A stretch of DNA of 64,000 nt from Geodermatophilus tzadiensis (GTDB lineage: Bacteria > Actinomycetota > Actinomycetes > Mycobacteriales > Geodermatophilaceae). The position numbers and the translations under genes were made by a program. The stretch's first letter is position 1, and each line of letters begins with the position of its first letter. The notes beneath the pieces were generated by a model. That model saw nothing but the letters and a program-made list of their open reading frames with translations, ran no database searches and was not told the DNA's origin. Positions 34,316 to 42,394 of the stretch are shown here, piece by piece. Where the stretch lies: assembly GCF_003002915.1 (NCBI RefSeq), contig NZ_PVTG01000004.1:248001-312000 (forward strand), written 5' to 3'.

Positions 34316-35164
34316 TCAGCTGCCGATGTGCGTCCGCACCGTGTAGAGCTCCGGGAAGAAGGTGAGGTCCAGCGCCCGGCGGAGGAAGCCGACGCCCGAG
34401 CTCCCGCCGGTGCCGGGCTTGAAGCCGATGGTCCGCTGCACGGTGCGCAGGTGGCGGAAGCGCCACAGCTGGACGGCGTCCTCGAGGTCGACGAGGTCCT
34501 CGCAGGTCGCGTACTCCGCCCAGTGGGTCGTGGTGTCCTCGTAGATCGCCTTGTACACGGGGACCAGCGCCGGCTCCTCCACCCAGGCCCGGCGCACGTC
34601 GCGGTGCAGGACGTGCTCCGGGACGGGGTGGCCGGCCCGGGCCAGGTGGCGCAGGAAGGCGTCGTAGACCGTCGGCGCCGCGAGCTCGGCGGCGAGCAGG
34701 TCGTGCGCGTGCGGCCGCGCCTCGAACACCTTCAGCACGCGCTCGTTCTTGTTGCCGAGGACGAACTCGACGGCGCGGTACTGGTGGGACTGGAACCCCG
34801 ACGCGTTGCCCAGGACGCCGCGGAACTCGGTGTACTCGCTGGGGGTCAGGGTCGCCAGCACCGACCACTGGTCGGTGATCGTGTGGAAGACGTGCTTGAC
34901 CCGGGCCAGGCCCTTGCGGGCGCGGCGGACGTCGTCGGCCTCCAGGTACGCGCGGACGGCGCGCAGCTCGTGCAGCGCGAGCTTCAGCCACAGCTCGGTG
35001 GTCTGGTGCTGGATGATGAACAGCGGCTCGTCGTGGTGGTCGCTGATCGGGTGCTGCGCCGACAGGAGCACGTCGAGGTCGAGGTAGCTGCCGTAGTCCA
35101 TCCGGTCGCGGAAGTCCGTCGCCATCCCCTCCTCGATGGCGCGGACGCCGTCCTCGATCGCCAT
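34316..35164 (-). CDS. kynA: Tryptophan 2,3-dioxygenase
   Basis: A 282-residue heme dioxygenase that opens tryptophan to N-formylkynurenine. Key residues align with the well-studied Xanthomonas enzyme at a constant offset of two: H53 in IIQHQTTELWLK, Y111 and R115 in SEYTEFRGVLG, and the proximal heme histidine H238 in LWRFRHLRTVQR. The substrate loop TIGFKPGTGGSSG is intact. GGGAGG lies 5 bases before the ATG. No kynureninase gene is visible; the only candidate formamidase here is the convergent cyclase-family gene. Regulation is not evident beyond a 10-bp palindrome CCCGATCGGG (35227-35236) upstream. Confidence 0.95.
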   Translation of the reverse strand: MAIEDGVRAIEEGMATDFRDRMDYGSYLDLDVLLSAQHPISDHHDEPLFIIQHQTTELWLKLALHELRAVRAYLEADDVRRARKGLARVKHVFHTITDQWSVLATLTPSEYTEFRGVLGNASGFQSHQYRAVEFVLGNKNERVLKVFEARPHAHDLLAAELAAPTVYDAFLRHLARAGHPVPEHVLHRDVRRAWVEEPALVPVYKAIYEDTTTHWAEYATCEDLVDLEDAVQLWRFRHLRTVQRTIGFKPGTGGSSGVGFLRRALDLTFFPELYTVRTHIGS

Positions 35165-35280
35165 GGCGCCTCCCTCTCCTCGTGCCGGCCGCCATCCTCG
35201 TCCGGTGCCGCCGTGCGCGGGGAGCACCCGATCGGGGCCGCGGTGTGTGACAGTCCCCCGCTGCGACCGGAGGAGGAGAC

Positions 35281-35523
35281 GTGCGGGCACGGACGGTGTG
35301 GGGTGTCGTGTGGATCGTGGTGGGGCTGGCGGTGTCGCTCGGCGGGATGGTGCTGGCCGTCGTCGACCCCGGTCGCGCCGTGCTCGGCGGCATCGGCTTC
35401 GGGGTCGGGATCCTGCCGTTCGTGATCGGCCTGTTCCTGGTCCGGCACGCGCTGCCCGAGGCCGGGGACGGCGGGGGGCGGCCGTGGGACACCTCGGGCA
35501 GCCTCTGGGACCTCTTCAGGTAG
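35281..35523 (+). CDS. Small two-helix membrane protein (80 aa)
   Basis: An 80-residue protein with two transmembrane segments, about residues 5-27 (VWGVVWIVVGLAVSLGGMVL) and 33-54, and a short acidic, glycine-rich cytoplasmic tail ending WDTSGSLWDLFR. A strong GGAGGAGGAG ribosome site precedes the GTG start. The 3' end overlaps the convergent monooxygenase gene by 8 bases. Family not recognised; it is divergent from tryptophan dioxygenase, with no clear link. Confidence 0.7.
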   Translation: MRARTVWGVVWIVVGLAVSLGGMVLAVVDPGRAVLGGIGFGVGILPFVIGLFLVRHALPEAGDGGGRPWDTSGSLWDLFR

Positions 35524-36832
35524 CCCCCCGTCCGGCCTGTGCCGCCTCGCGTGGTGCGGTCAGCGGCGCGGACCTCGCGTGCTCGGGGAGGACCCCGAGG
35601 CCGATGACGCGCGCCGGGATCCCCTGCAGGACCGGCCAGCGCTGCAGCAGCCGGAGGACGCCCGGCGTCGCGGCCGGCCGGTCCCCGGCGAGCAGGCGGT
35701 CGACGAAGCGCTGCTGGACGAGCCGCTGCACCCGTTGCGTCACCACGGTGGGCAGCACCCGCCGGCGGTGGACGCGGGCCAGGACGCGGGAGGGGACGCT
35801 GCCCCGGCGCACCCACGGTGCCAGCAGTCGGGCCGCGGCCGCGGCGTCCTGCACGGCGAGGTTGACGCCGACCCCGCCGATCGGGGACATCGCGTGCGCG
35901 GCGTCCCCGATGAGCAGCAGGCCCGGCAGGTGCCACCGGGACAGCCGGTCGAGCTGGACCGACAGCAGCCTGACGTCGTCCCAGGACTGCAAGGCGGCGA
36001 CGGACGCCTCCATGCCGGGCAGCAGGCGCAGGAGGTCGGCGCGGAAGGCGGCCAACCCCGCCGCCCGGACCTCGTCGACGGTGCCCTTGCGCACCAGGTA
36101 GGCGCTCTGCCAGTACTCGCCCCGGTCGATGAGGACCAGCAGCCGCCCGCGCGTGAGCCGCCCGACGCCTCCGAAGGGCGGCGCCGCCGACCCGGCCGCC
36201 TTGGGCAGCCGGAACCACAGCACGTCCATCGGTGCGCCGAACTCCCGGACCGCCAGGCCCGCCTCCGCGCGCAGGCGCGAGTCCCGCCCGTCGGCCGCCA
36301 CGGTGAGGGCAGCGGACACCTCGCCCGTGGCGCCGTCCGCCGTGGTGTACCGGACGCCGGTGACCCGGCCGTCCTGCCGGAGCAGCGCCACCGCCTCGGC
36401 TCCCATGAGCAGCCGGAAGTGCGGGGAGCGGGCGGCCTGCCCGGCGAGGAAGGAGAGGAAGTCCCACTGCGGCACGAAGGTGAGGAAGCGGTAGGGCCCC
36501 GGGAGGCGGCGGAAGTCGGCCAGGGTGAACTCGCCCTCGTCGGTCGTCACCCCGAGCCGCTCGACCTCCTGGTGCGGCAGCTCCAGGAACGCCTCGGCGA
36601 GCCCGAGCTCGCCGAGCAGCCGCAGCGTGGAGGGGTGGACGGTGTCGCCCCGGAAGTCGCGGAAGAAGTCGGCGTGCTTCTCGAGGACCACGACGTCGAC
36701 GCCGTCGCGGGCGAGGAGCAGGGCGAGCACCAGCCCCGCCGGGCCGCCTCCCACGACCACGACGTCGGACCTCGACCGGTGCGCGGTCGGGGCTGCGGTG
36801 CTGCTGCCGGATCCGGCTGGCGTGCTGCTCAC
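35516..36832 (-). CDS. FAD-dependent monooxygenase (UbiH/PHBH type)
   Basis: A 438-residue class A flavoprotein monooxygenase. FAD motifs: VVVVGGGPAGLVLALLLAR near 24-42, an AADGRDSRLRAEAGL segment near 188, and LLLIGDAAHAMSPIGGVGVN near 305. FRGDTVHPSTLRLLGELGL is typical of the PHBH-like branch. It should hydroxylate an aromatic or polyene substrate with NAD(P)H. The first 20 residues are low complexity and may be dispensable. GGAGGAG lies 6 bases before the GTG start. Stand-alone gene. Confidence 0.87.
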   Translation of the reverse strand: MSSTPAGSGSSTAAPTAHRSRSDVVVVGGGPAGLVLALLLARDGVDVVVLEKHADFFRDFRGDTVHPSTLRLLGELGLAEAFLELPHQEVERLGVTTDEGEFTLADFRRLPGPYRFLTFVPQWDFLSFLAGQAARSPHFRLLMGAEAVALLRQDGRVTGVRYTTADGATGEVSAALTVAADGRDSRLRAEAGLAVREFGAPMDVLWFRLPKAAGSAAPPFGGVGRLTRGRLLVLIDRGEYWQSAYLVRKGTVDEVRAAGLAAFRADLLRLLPGMEASVAALQSWDDVRLLSVQLDRLSRWHLPGLLLIGDAAHAMSPIGGVGVNLAVQDAAAAARLLAPWVRRGSVPSRVLARVHRRRVLPTVVTQRVQRLVQQRFVDRLLAGDRPAATPGVLRLLQRWPVLQGIPARVIGLGVLPEHARSAPLTAPREAAQAGRGAT

Positions 36833-36962
36833 GGGGTCTCCTCCCGGTCAGCGGCTGTCCAGCGGCCCGAGGGCCGGGTGCTGCACGGCGTCAACGTAGC
36901 CGTGGTGCCCGGCGGCGGGTCCCCGATCGATCGCGCCCCGGTCCGCCGGACGCGGCCGGTCC

Positions 36963-38168
36963 TCAGTCCGCCGGGTCCGGCGCGGAGGGTGGGGTTCCGG
37001 TCGGCGGCTCCGGCCGGGGAGGCGCCTCCGCGGCCCCGCCGTCCGCGCTGTCCGCCGGTGGGGGGCGGTGCGCCTCGGCCAGCTGAGCGCGTGCCGATGC
37101 CGCGTCGGCGACGGCCCGGTCCCGCGCCTCCTCCGCGCGCAGGCGGTCCCGGCGGCTCTCCTCGGCGCGGCACTCGGCCTGCTCGGCGCGGTCCTCCTGG
37201 GCCCGCGCCCGCTCGGTCGCGGCGTCGGCCCGGGCGGTCGCCGCCTGCACCCGGCCCTCCGCGGCCGTGGTCTCCAGCCGCGCGGCCGCCGCCGCCTGCT
37301 CGGCGCCGCCGACCGCCCGCGCCGCCTCCGCCCGGACGCGCTCGGTCTCGGCACGGGCGGCACGCTCGGCCTCCAGCGCCCGGTCGCGCGCCGCCTCCGC
37401 GGACGCCGCCCGCTCCTGCGCCGACGCGGCGTCGGCCAGCGCGCGGTCCCGGACCTCCTCCGCCCGCGCGGTCCCGTCACGGGCCGACTCCGCGTCGCGC
37501 TCGGCCGCCGCGCGTCGAGCCTCGGCGTCGCGCCGCCCCGCCTCGGCCCGCGCGGCGGCCGCCCCGGCGGCGTCTGCATCGGCGCGCGCCTGCTCCGCGG
37601 CCGCCTGGGCGGCGCCGGCGGTCTCCCGGGCGGTGGCCGCCTCGTCCCGGGCCGCCGCCGCCCGGTCCCGGGCGGCAGCCGCCTCCTCGCGGGCGCCGGC
37701 GGCGTCTGCATCGGCGCGCGCCGCGACCTCGAGGGCCTCCCGGGTCGCCTTCTCGGCGACCGCGCGCCGTCGGTCGGCGCGGGACGCGCGCTGCTCGGCC
37801 TCGGCGACCTCGCGGCGCGCGTCGGTGCGGACGGCGGCCCGCTCGGCCTCGAGCAGCTCCGCGTCGGCGGCCCGGGTCAGCGCCTCCCGGGCCCGGCCCA
37901 CCTGGTCCTCGATCGCCGCCAGCGTCTGGCGGAGCCGGTCGGCGACCTCGGTCAGCGTCGCGGCGGCCGGCGCTCCGGGCTGCGGGGCGGCGGGCGCCTC
38001 CGCGGCGGCCGGCGCGCGCCCGGCGGCCTCCGCGCGGCGGGCGGCGAAGGCGGTCGTGCGGTTGTGGTCGGGGCGGGCGCAGTACGACGACCGCCCGCCG
38101 GTGGGTGGGGGCGGGGCCACCGGGCGGTCGCAGTCCGGATACGCGCAGATCGCCGAGGCCTCGGTCAT
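36963..38168 (-). CDS. Alanine-rich coiled-coil protein with N-terminal zinc-finger-like motif
   Basis: A 401-residue protein. Residues 1-40 hold C8, C13, C30 and H35 (AICAYPDCDRPV ... SYCARPDHNR), a small zinc-binding-like module. From about residue 75 to 375 it is almost entirely a charged, alanine-rich helix with heptad character, predicting a long coiled coil; the tail is proline-rich. The architecture recalls KfrA- or plasmid-segregation-type DNA-binding coiled coils, but I see no helix-turn-helix. It is divergent from a tyrosine recombinase across 105 bases containing an inverted repeat, so the two may be a functional pair. The ATG at 38168 is chosen to begin just before the cysteine motif. 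Confidence 0.75.
   Translation of the reverse strand: MTEASAICAYPDCDRPVAPPPPTGGRSSYCARPDHNRTTAFAARRAEAAGRAPAAAEAPAAPQPGAPAAATLTEVADRLRQTLAAIEDQVGRAREALTRAADAELLEAERAAVRTDARREVAEAEQRASRADRRRAVAEKATREALEVAARADADAAGAREEAAAARDRAAAARDEAATARETAGAAQAAAEQARADADAAGAAAARAEAGRRDAEARRAAAERDAESARDGTARAEEVRDRALADAASAQERAASAEAARDRALEAERAARAETERVRAEAARAVGGAEQAAAAARLETTAAEGRVQAATARADAATERARAQEDRAEQAECRAEESRRDRLRAEEARDRAVADAASARAQLAEAHRPPPADSADGGAAEAPPRPEPPTGTPPSAPDPAD
37564..37722. repeat. 27-bp direct repeat within the coiled-coil gene
   Basis: The same 27 bases occur at 37564-37590 and 37696-37722 (core GGCGGCGTCTGCATCGGC), 132 bases apart, a multiple of three. They encode the same ARADADAAGA segment, marking internal duplication of the coiled coil. 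Confidence 0.8.
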
Positions 38169-38255
38169 GCGGCCGAGTCTCTCGTCGTTCGTGTCGTGAC
38201 GCACGAGCGGACGAACGACCGTACGACGGCGCAAGTCCGCGGAGTTGCACGGAAC

Positions 38256-38280
38256 ACTCCATAATCAGCTGTTATGGAGT
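38256..38280. promoter_or_regulatory. 25-bp inverted repeat over the recombinase promoter and start codon
   Basis: Arms ACTCCATAA and TTATGGAGT flank TCAGCTG. The left arm supplies CATAAT, a near-consensus -10 hexamer (38260-38265), and the right arm contains the ATG at 38274, so the message is probably leaderless. On the other strand GATTAT may serve the divergent coiled-coil gene. Protein binding here would switch off both; it could be an autoregulatory operator or a recombinase-bound site. Confidence 0.6.
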
Positions 38281-39332
38281 CCTCGTGGAACGGCGGCGGA
38301 GCGGTCGGCCCCCATCCGTCGGGAGCGGTCGTCGCCGGGCCGACGCGACCGGGGGAGGGCGACGTCGACCCCGCGGCAGGAGGCCTGGTGCTGCCCGGGG
38401 ACGTCGCGGCGGTGGGGCGCTACCTCACCGCCGCGAGGTCCGAGGCCACCCGCCGGGCCTACGACGCGGACTTCCGCGCCTGGTCCACCTGGGCCCGGCA
38501 GCGCGGCTTCTCCCCGCTGCCCGCGGCCGACGCGGCGGTGGCGGCGTACCTGGCGGCGCTGAGCGACGCGGGGGCGAGCCCGCGCACGATCGCCCGCCGG
38601 CTGTCCGGCATCGGGCACGCCCACCGCGAGGCCGGGCACCCCAGCCCGTCGGAGCACCCGGGCACGCGCGCGGTCCTCCGGGGCATCCGGCGCACCGCCG
38701 CCCGCGACGGCCGCCGTCCCAAGAAGGCCCGGGCGCTGGACACCCAGACCATCCGGGCACTGGTCGAGGACCTCCCGGACGGCGTGGCCGGCCTGCGCGA
38801 CCGGGCGATCATCCTCACCTCCTTCGCGCTCGGGCTGCGGGCCTCGGACGTCTGCGGGCTGGACGTGGGCGACCTGGCCCCCTCCGGGCACGGCGGCCTG
38901 GACGTCACCATCCGCTGGTCGAAGACCGACCAGGAGGGCGCCGGTGAGGTGCTGGCCCTGGCGCCCGGCGTGCGGGCGCGGACGTGCCCGGTGCGCGCGC
39001 TGCACGCCTGGGTCGAGGCGGCCGACCTCGGCGGCTCGGGGCCGCTGTTCCGCAGCGTCGGACGGGGCGCGCAGCCCCGCATCGGCCGGACCCGGATGGC
39101 CCGCTCGTCGGTGCGGCTGGTCCTGCGCCGGGCCGCCGAGCGGGCCGGCGTCCCGCTCGAGGGGCTGAGCCCGCACAGCCTGCGCCGGTCGTTCGCGACC
39201 GAGGGCTACCGGGCCGGGGTCAGCGAGCGGGAACTGGCCCGCACCGGCCGGTGGGCCTCGGTGACCACCATGCGGGGCTACGACTCCAGCAGCCGCTGGG
39301 CGGACCCGGCGTCGGCCCGGCTCGGTCTGTGA
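38274..39332 (+). CDS. Tyrosine recombinase / integrase
   Basis: A 352-residue phage-integrase-family recombinase with complete catalytic residues: R in FALGLRASDVCGL, K in IRWSKTDQEG, H-x-x-R in LSPHSLRRSFATE, W in TGRWASVTTM (the usual H/W position) and nucleophile Y in MRGYDSSSRW. A SAM-like core-binding domain (YLTAARSEATRRAYDADFRAW) spans about 45-150; the first 40 residues are glycine-rich and disordered. No excisionase, tRNA or prophage gene is nearby. The ATG lies inside the right arm of a 25-bp inverted repeat. It is divergent from the zinc-finger coiled-coil gene. Confidence 0.9.
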   Translation: MESSWNGGGAVGPHPSGAVVAGPTRPGEGDVDPAAGGLVLPGDVAAVGRYLTAARSEATRRAYDADFRAWSTWARQRGFSPLPAADAAVAAYLAALSDAGASPRTIARRLSGIGHAHREAGHPSPSEHPGTRAVLRGIRRTAARDGRRPKKARALDTQTIRALVEDLPDGVAGLRDRAIILTSFALGLRASDVCGLDVGDLAPSGHGGLDVTIRWSKTDQEGAGEVLALAPGVRARTCPVRALHAWVEAADLGGSGPLFRSVGRGAQPRIGRTRMARSSVRLVLRRAAERAGVPLEGLSPHSLRRSFATEGYRAGVSERELARTGRWASVTTMRGYDSSSRWADPASARLGL

Positions 39333-39463
39333 GCGGACCCGGTCGGGGGCGCCGCCGGTCGCGGGCGGCTCGGGTCGAGCCGGTGGGCAGATCCTCGTAG
39401 GGTCGCCGTCGAGTCGCCGCGCTCCCCAGGACCCAGTGCCCCGATCCCCGAGAGAGGGCCCGC

Positions 39464-40567
39464 ATGAGGATCACCGCCGCCGTCGTCGACGAGCTGCACG
39501 GCCCCTTCGTCGTCCGGGAGGTCGAGCTCGACGAGCCCGGCCCGGGGGACGTGCTGGTCCGGGTGGCCGCCACCGGCTTCTGCCACACCGACGGCATCGC
39601 CCGCGACGGCGACCTGCCCTTCCCGCTGCCCGGCGTGCTGGGCCACGAGGGCGCCGGCACGGTGGTGGCGGTGGGGGAGGGGGTCACCGGCGTCCGCGAG
39701 GGCCAGGACGTCGTCCTCGGCTGGCCGTGGTGCGGAGCCTGCCGCAACTGCCAGGCAGGGGAGCCGCGCTACTGCCTGCGCACGGGGGAGCTGGTCGCCG
39801 GGGGGCGCCGCCTCGACGGGGCGTCGGCGCTGCGCGACACCGACGGGTCGCCGCTGGCCAGCCACTTCTTCGGGCAGTCGTCGTTCGGCACCTACGCCAT
39901 GACCACCGTCTCCTCGCTGGTCCCCGTCCCCGCCGGGCTGCCGGTGGAGCTCCTGGGTCCGCTGGCCTGCGGGCTGGCCACCGGCGCCGGCGCGGTGTTC
40001 AACACGCTGCGACCCGAGCCGGGCAGCTCGATCGTCGTCTACGGCGCCGGCACCGTCGGGCTGGCCGCGGTGATGGCGGCCCGCAACTCCGCGGCGACGA
40101 CGATCATCGCGGTCGACCGGCACGCCGGCCGGCTGCGGCTGGCCGAGGGGCTGGGCGCCACGCACACCGTCGACGCCACCGACACCGACCCGGTGCAGGC
40201 GGTGACCGACATCTGCGGCGGCCCCGCCGACGCGTCGATGGACTGCACCGGCAACACCACGGTCGTCCGGCAGGCGATCGACTCGGTGGGCATGCTCGGC
40301 ACCGCCCTGCTCATCGGCGGTGCCCCCGCGGGGGCCGAGTTCAGCGCCGACCACCTGACCACGCTGTGGGGCAAGACCGTCCGCGGCACCCTCGGCGGCA
40401 GCGGCCACGGCCAGCGGCTGATCGCCGCCCTCATGGACCTGCACGCCCAGGGGCGGTTCCCGTTCGACCAGCTGGTGCAGTACTTCCCGCTGGACCGCAT
40501 CGAGGACGCCGTCGAGGCCTCCTACAGCGGCGCGGTGGTCAAGCCCATCCTGACCATGCCGCACTGA
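39464..40567 (+). CDS. Zinc-dependent alcohol dehydrogenase (MDR family)
   Basis: A 367-residue classical MDR dehydrogenase. Catalytic zinc ligands: C40 in TGFCHTDG, H61-E62 in VLGHEGAG, and the cysteine of PLACGLATGAG. The structural zinc site is C90-GA-C93-RN-C96-x7-C104, all present. The NAD motif is VVYGAGTVGLAAV. This pattern matches aryl-/benzyl-alcohol-type dehydrogenases. GAGAGGG precedes the ATG. A perfect 14-bp tandem duplication covers its stop codon; with one copy removed the frame would run on into the enoyl-CoA hydratase gene. It probably shares an operon with that gene. Confidence 0.9.
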   Translation: MRITAAVVDELHGPFVVREVELDEPGPGDVLVRVAATGFCHTDGIARDGDLPFPLPGVLGHEGAGTVVAVGEGVTGVREGQDVVLGWPWCGACRNCQAGEPRYCLRTGELVAGGRRLDGASALRDTDGSPLASHFFGQSSFGTYAMTTVSSLVPVPAGLPVELLGPLACGLATGAGAVFNTLRPEPGSSIVVYGAGTVGLAAVMAARNSAATTIIAVDRHAGRLRLAEGLGATHTVDATDTDPVQAVTDICGGPADASMDCTGNTTVVRQAIDSVGMLGTALLIGGAPAGAEFSADHLTTLWGKTVRGTLGGSGHGQRLIAALMDLHAQGRFPFDQLVQYFPLDRIEDAVEASYSGAVVKPILTMPH

Positions 40568-40578
40568 CCATGCCGCAC
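40551..40578. repeat. Perfect 14-bp tandem duplication at the dehydrogenase stop codon
   Basis: TGACCATGCCGCAC occurs twice in direct succession (40551-40564 and 40565-40578). The second copy begins with the TGA that ends the dehydrogenase gene. Because 14 is not a multiple of three, the extra copy shifts the downstream frame relative to the upstream gene. Confidence 0.9.
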
Positions 40579-40635
40579 CGACCACCTGCTCCCGCGTCGA
40601 CGGCGAGCCCGGTGGACCGGCACGAGGGAGGGCGG

Positions 40636-41409
40636 ATGGCCGAGTTCCTGCGGGTCACGGTGCACGACCGGGTGGGGTGGATCGAGTACGACCGCCCACC
40701 GGTCAACGCGTTCCACTGGGAGATGCTCCGGGAGGTCCCGGAGGCGCTGGAGCGGCACCTCGCCGACCCCGCCGTCCGGGTGGTGGTGGTCGGCAGCGCC
40801 CTGGACGCCCACTTCAGCGTGGGCGCCGACCTGCGGGTCTTCGCCGACACCGACGACGAGGGCATGCGCCGCTGGGTCGACCTGTGCCACGACCTGGTGC
40901 GGAGGATGCGCGCGTCGCCCAAGCCGCTGCTGGCGGCGGTCCACGGCACCGCGGTCGGCGGCGGGCTGGAGATCGTGCTGCACTGCGACGTCCGCTTCGC
41001 GGCGAGCACGGCCCGGCTCGGGCAGCCGGAGATCGGCATCGGCTTCATCCCGCCGGTCGGCGCCACGCAGGCGCTGGCCCGCCTGCTGGGCCGGCCCCGG
41101 GCCCTGCGCCTGCTCTACGACGGCACGCTGCTGAGCGCCGAGGAGGCCTCCGCCATCGGCCTGGTCGACGTCGTGGTGGCCCCCGAGCGGCTCCGCGAGG
41201 AGGTGCAGGCCTACGCCGAGGGGCTGGCCCGCAAGCCCGCGCGGGCGCTGGCGGCGATCCGGCGCTGCGTCACCGAGGGCGCCGACCTGCCCTTCGACGA
41301 GGGCCTGGCCGTCGAGCGGGAGGAGGCGGTGGCCCTCGGCGCGACGGCGGACTTCCGCGAGGGGCTGGACGCCTTCCTGGCGCGGCGGCCCCCGGTCTGG
41401 TCGGACTGA
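40636..41409 (+). CDS. Enoyl-CoA hydratase/isomerase family protein
   Basis: A 257-residue crotonase-fold protein. Oxyanion-hole segments are SVGADLRVF (near 60) and VHGTAVGGGLEIVLHCD (near 100), the latter also holding one glutamate, and the second catalytic glutamate is in ARLGQPEIGIGF. Both acidic residues of true hydratases are therefore present. GAGGGAGGG lies just before the ATG. It follows the alcohol dehydrogenase by 68 bases on the same strand, which suggests oxidation of an alcohol or acyl-CoA in a beta-oxidation-like route. Confidence 0.88.
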   Translation: MAEFLRVTVHDRVGWIEYDRPPVNAFHWEMLREVPEALERHLADPAVRVVVVGSALDAHFSVGADLRVFADTDDEGMRRWVDLCHDLVRRMRASPKPLLAAVHGTAVGGGLEIVLHCDVRFAASTARLGQPEIGIGFIPPVGATQALARLLGRPRALRLLYDGTLLSAEEASAIGLVDVVVAPERLREEVQAYAEGLARKPARALAAIRRCVTEGADLPFDEGLAVEREEAVALGATADFREGLDAFLARRPPVWSD

Positions 41410-41438
41410 CCGGAGGCCGCTCCGCGGGCGCGTCGGGG

Positions 41439-42269
41439 TCAGCGCCGGGCGGGCACGCGGTCGACGTCCGTCCCCGGCTCCGCGGCGACGGCCGACGCCG
41501 GCGCCCGCCGCCAGGCCGCGCGGTCCCCGACGACCACGAGGGCCACGGTGACGACGAGGACGCCGAAGTAGACGTGGGCCGCGCGGTCGGCCGCGGCGCC
41601 CGTGTAGCCGAGCATGCCGAAGGTGAACGCGCCCTGGCTGGCGTGGAAGAGGACCGCCATGAGGAGGCTGCCGCCGGTGCGGTTGACCAGCCAGACGTAG
41701 AGGAAGGCGATCACCACGGTCGAGGGCAGGCCGATCCAGCCGAGGTTGCCCAGCGGCACCAGCGGCACGTGCCACCCCGCCGTCAGCAGGCCCAGCACCG
41801 CGGCCGCCGCGAGCGGGGACCGCCGGCGCTGCAGCAGGGGCAGCGCGTAGCCGCGGAAGCCGGGCTCCTCACCCAGCGGGCTGTCCGTCGGGTTCACCAG
41901 GCGCAGCGCGAGGGTCAGCGCCACGTCCGCCCAGACGATCGACGACCAGTCCGGCGCGGGCGCACCGAGCCAGTCGGTGAGCAGGCCGGTCACGAGCACC
42001 AGCACCACCGGCAGCCCGAGCGCGACGACGTACCAGACCCAGCCGACCCGCCACCGGAGCAGCCGCGCGCCGAGCTCCCGGAACCCCGGCCGGCCCTCGG
42101 CGACCGCGATGACCACGAGGGCGGCGACGAGGGGACCGCCGGGGAAGAACGGGGTGCCGAGGGACAGCCCTGCGGTGTGGACGAGCCAGGGTGTCCACGA
42201 CACCACGTAGGCGAGGACGAAGAAGCTGGTGAGTCGGTGCTGTCGCACCCACGACGCGGTGCCGGACAC
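41439..42269 (-). CDS. CPBP-family intramembrane metalloprotease
   Basis: A 276-residue polytopic membrane protein of the CAAX-protease/bacteriocin-processing (Abi) family. The catalytic motif EExxxR appears as GEEPGFRGYALP, with GWHVPLVPLG and VLFHASQGAF giving the two metal histidines. Seven to eight hydrophobic segments are visible. GTG 42269 is chosen for GGAGG five bases upstream. Substrate unknown; there is no bacteriocin gene beside it. Confidence 0.88.
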   Translation of the reverse strand: MSGTASWVRQHRLTSFFVLAYVVSWTPWLVHTAGLSLGTPFFPGGPLVAALVVIAVAEGRPGFRELGARLLRWRVGWVWYVVALGLPVVLVLVTGLLTDWLGAPAPDWSSIVWADVALTLALRLVNPTDSPLGEEPGFRGYALPLLQRRRSPLAAAAVLGLLTAGWHVPLVPLGNLGWIGLPSTVVIAFLYVWLVNRTGGSLLMAVLFHASQGAFTFGMLGYTGAAADRAAHVYFGVLVVTVALVVVGDRAAWRRAPASAVAAEPGTDVDRVPARR

Positions 42270-42394
42270 GAGGACCTCCGAGGGGGGTGGAGCGGGACGG
42301 GTCGAGCGTTCGCCGTGCGGCGGGGCCGGGGCAGCAGGACAGCCCTCGACCCCGCCGAGGGCTGTCCCCGTGGTCGGTCCGGGTGTCGCGGCCG

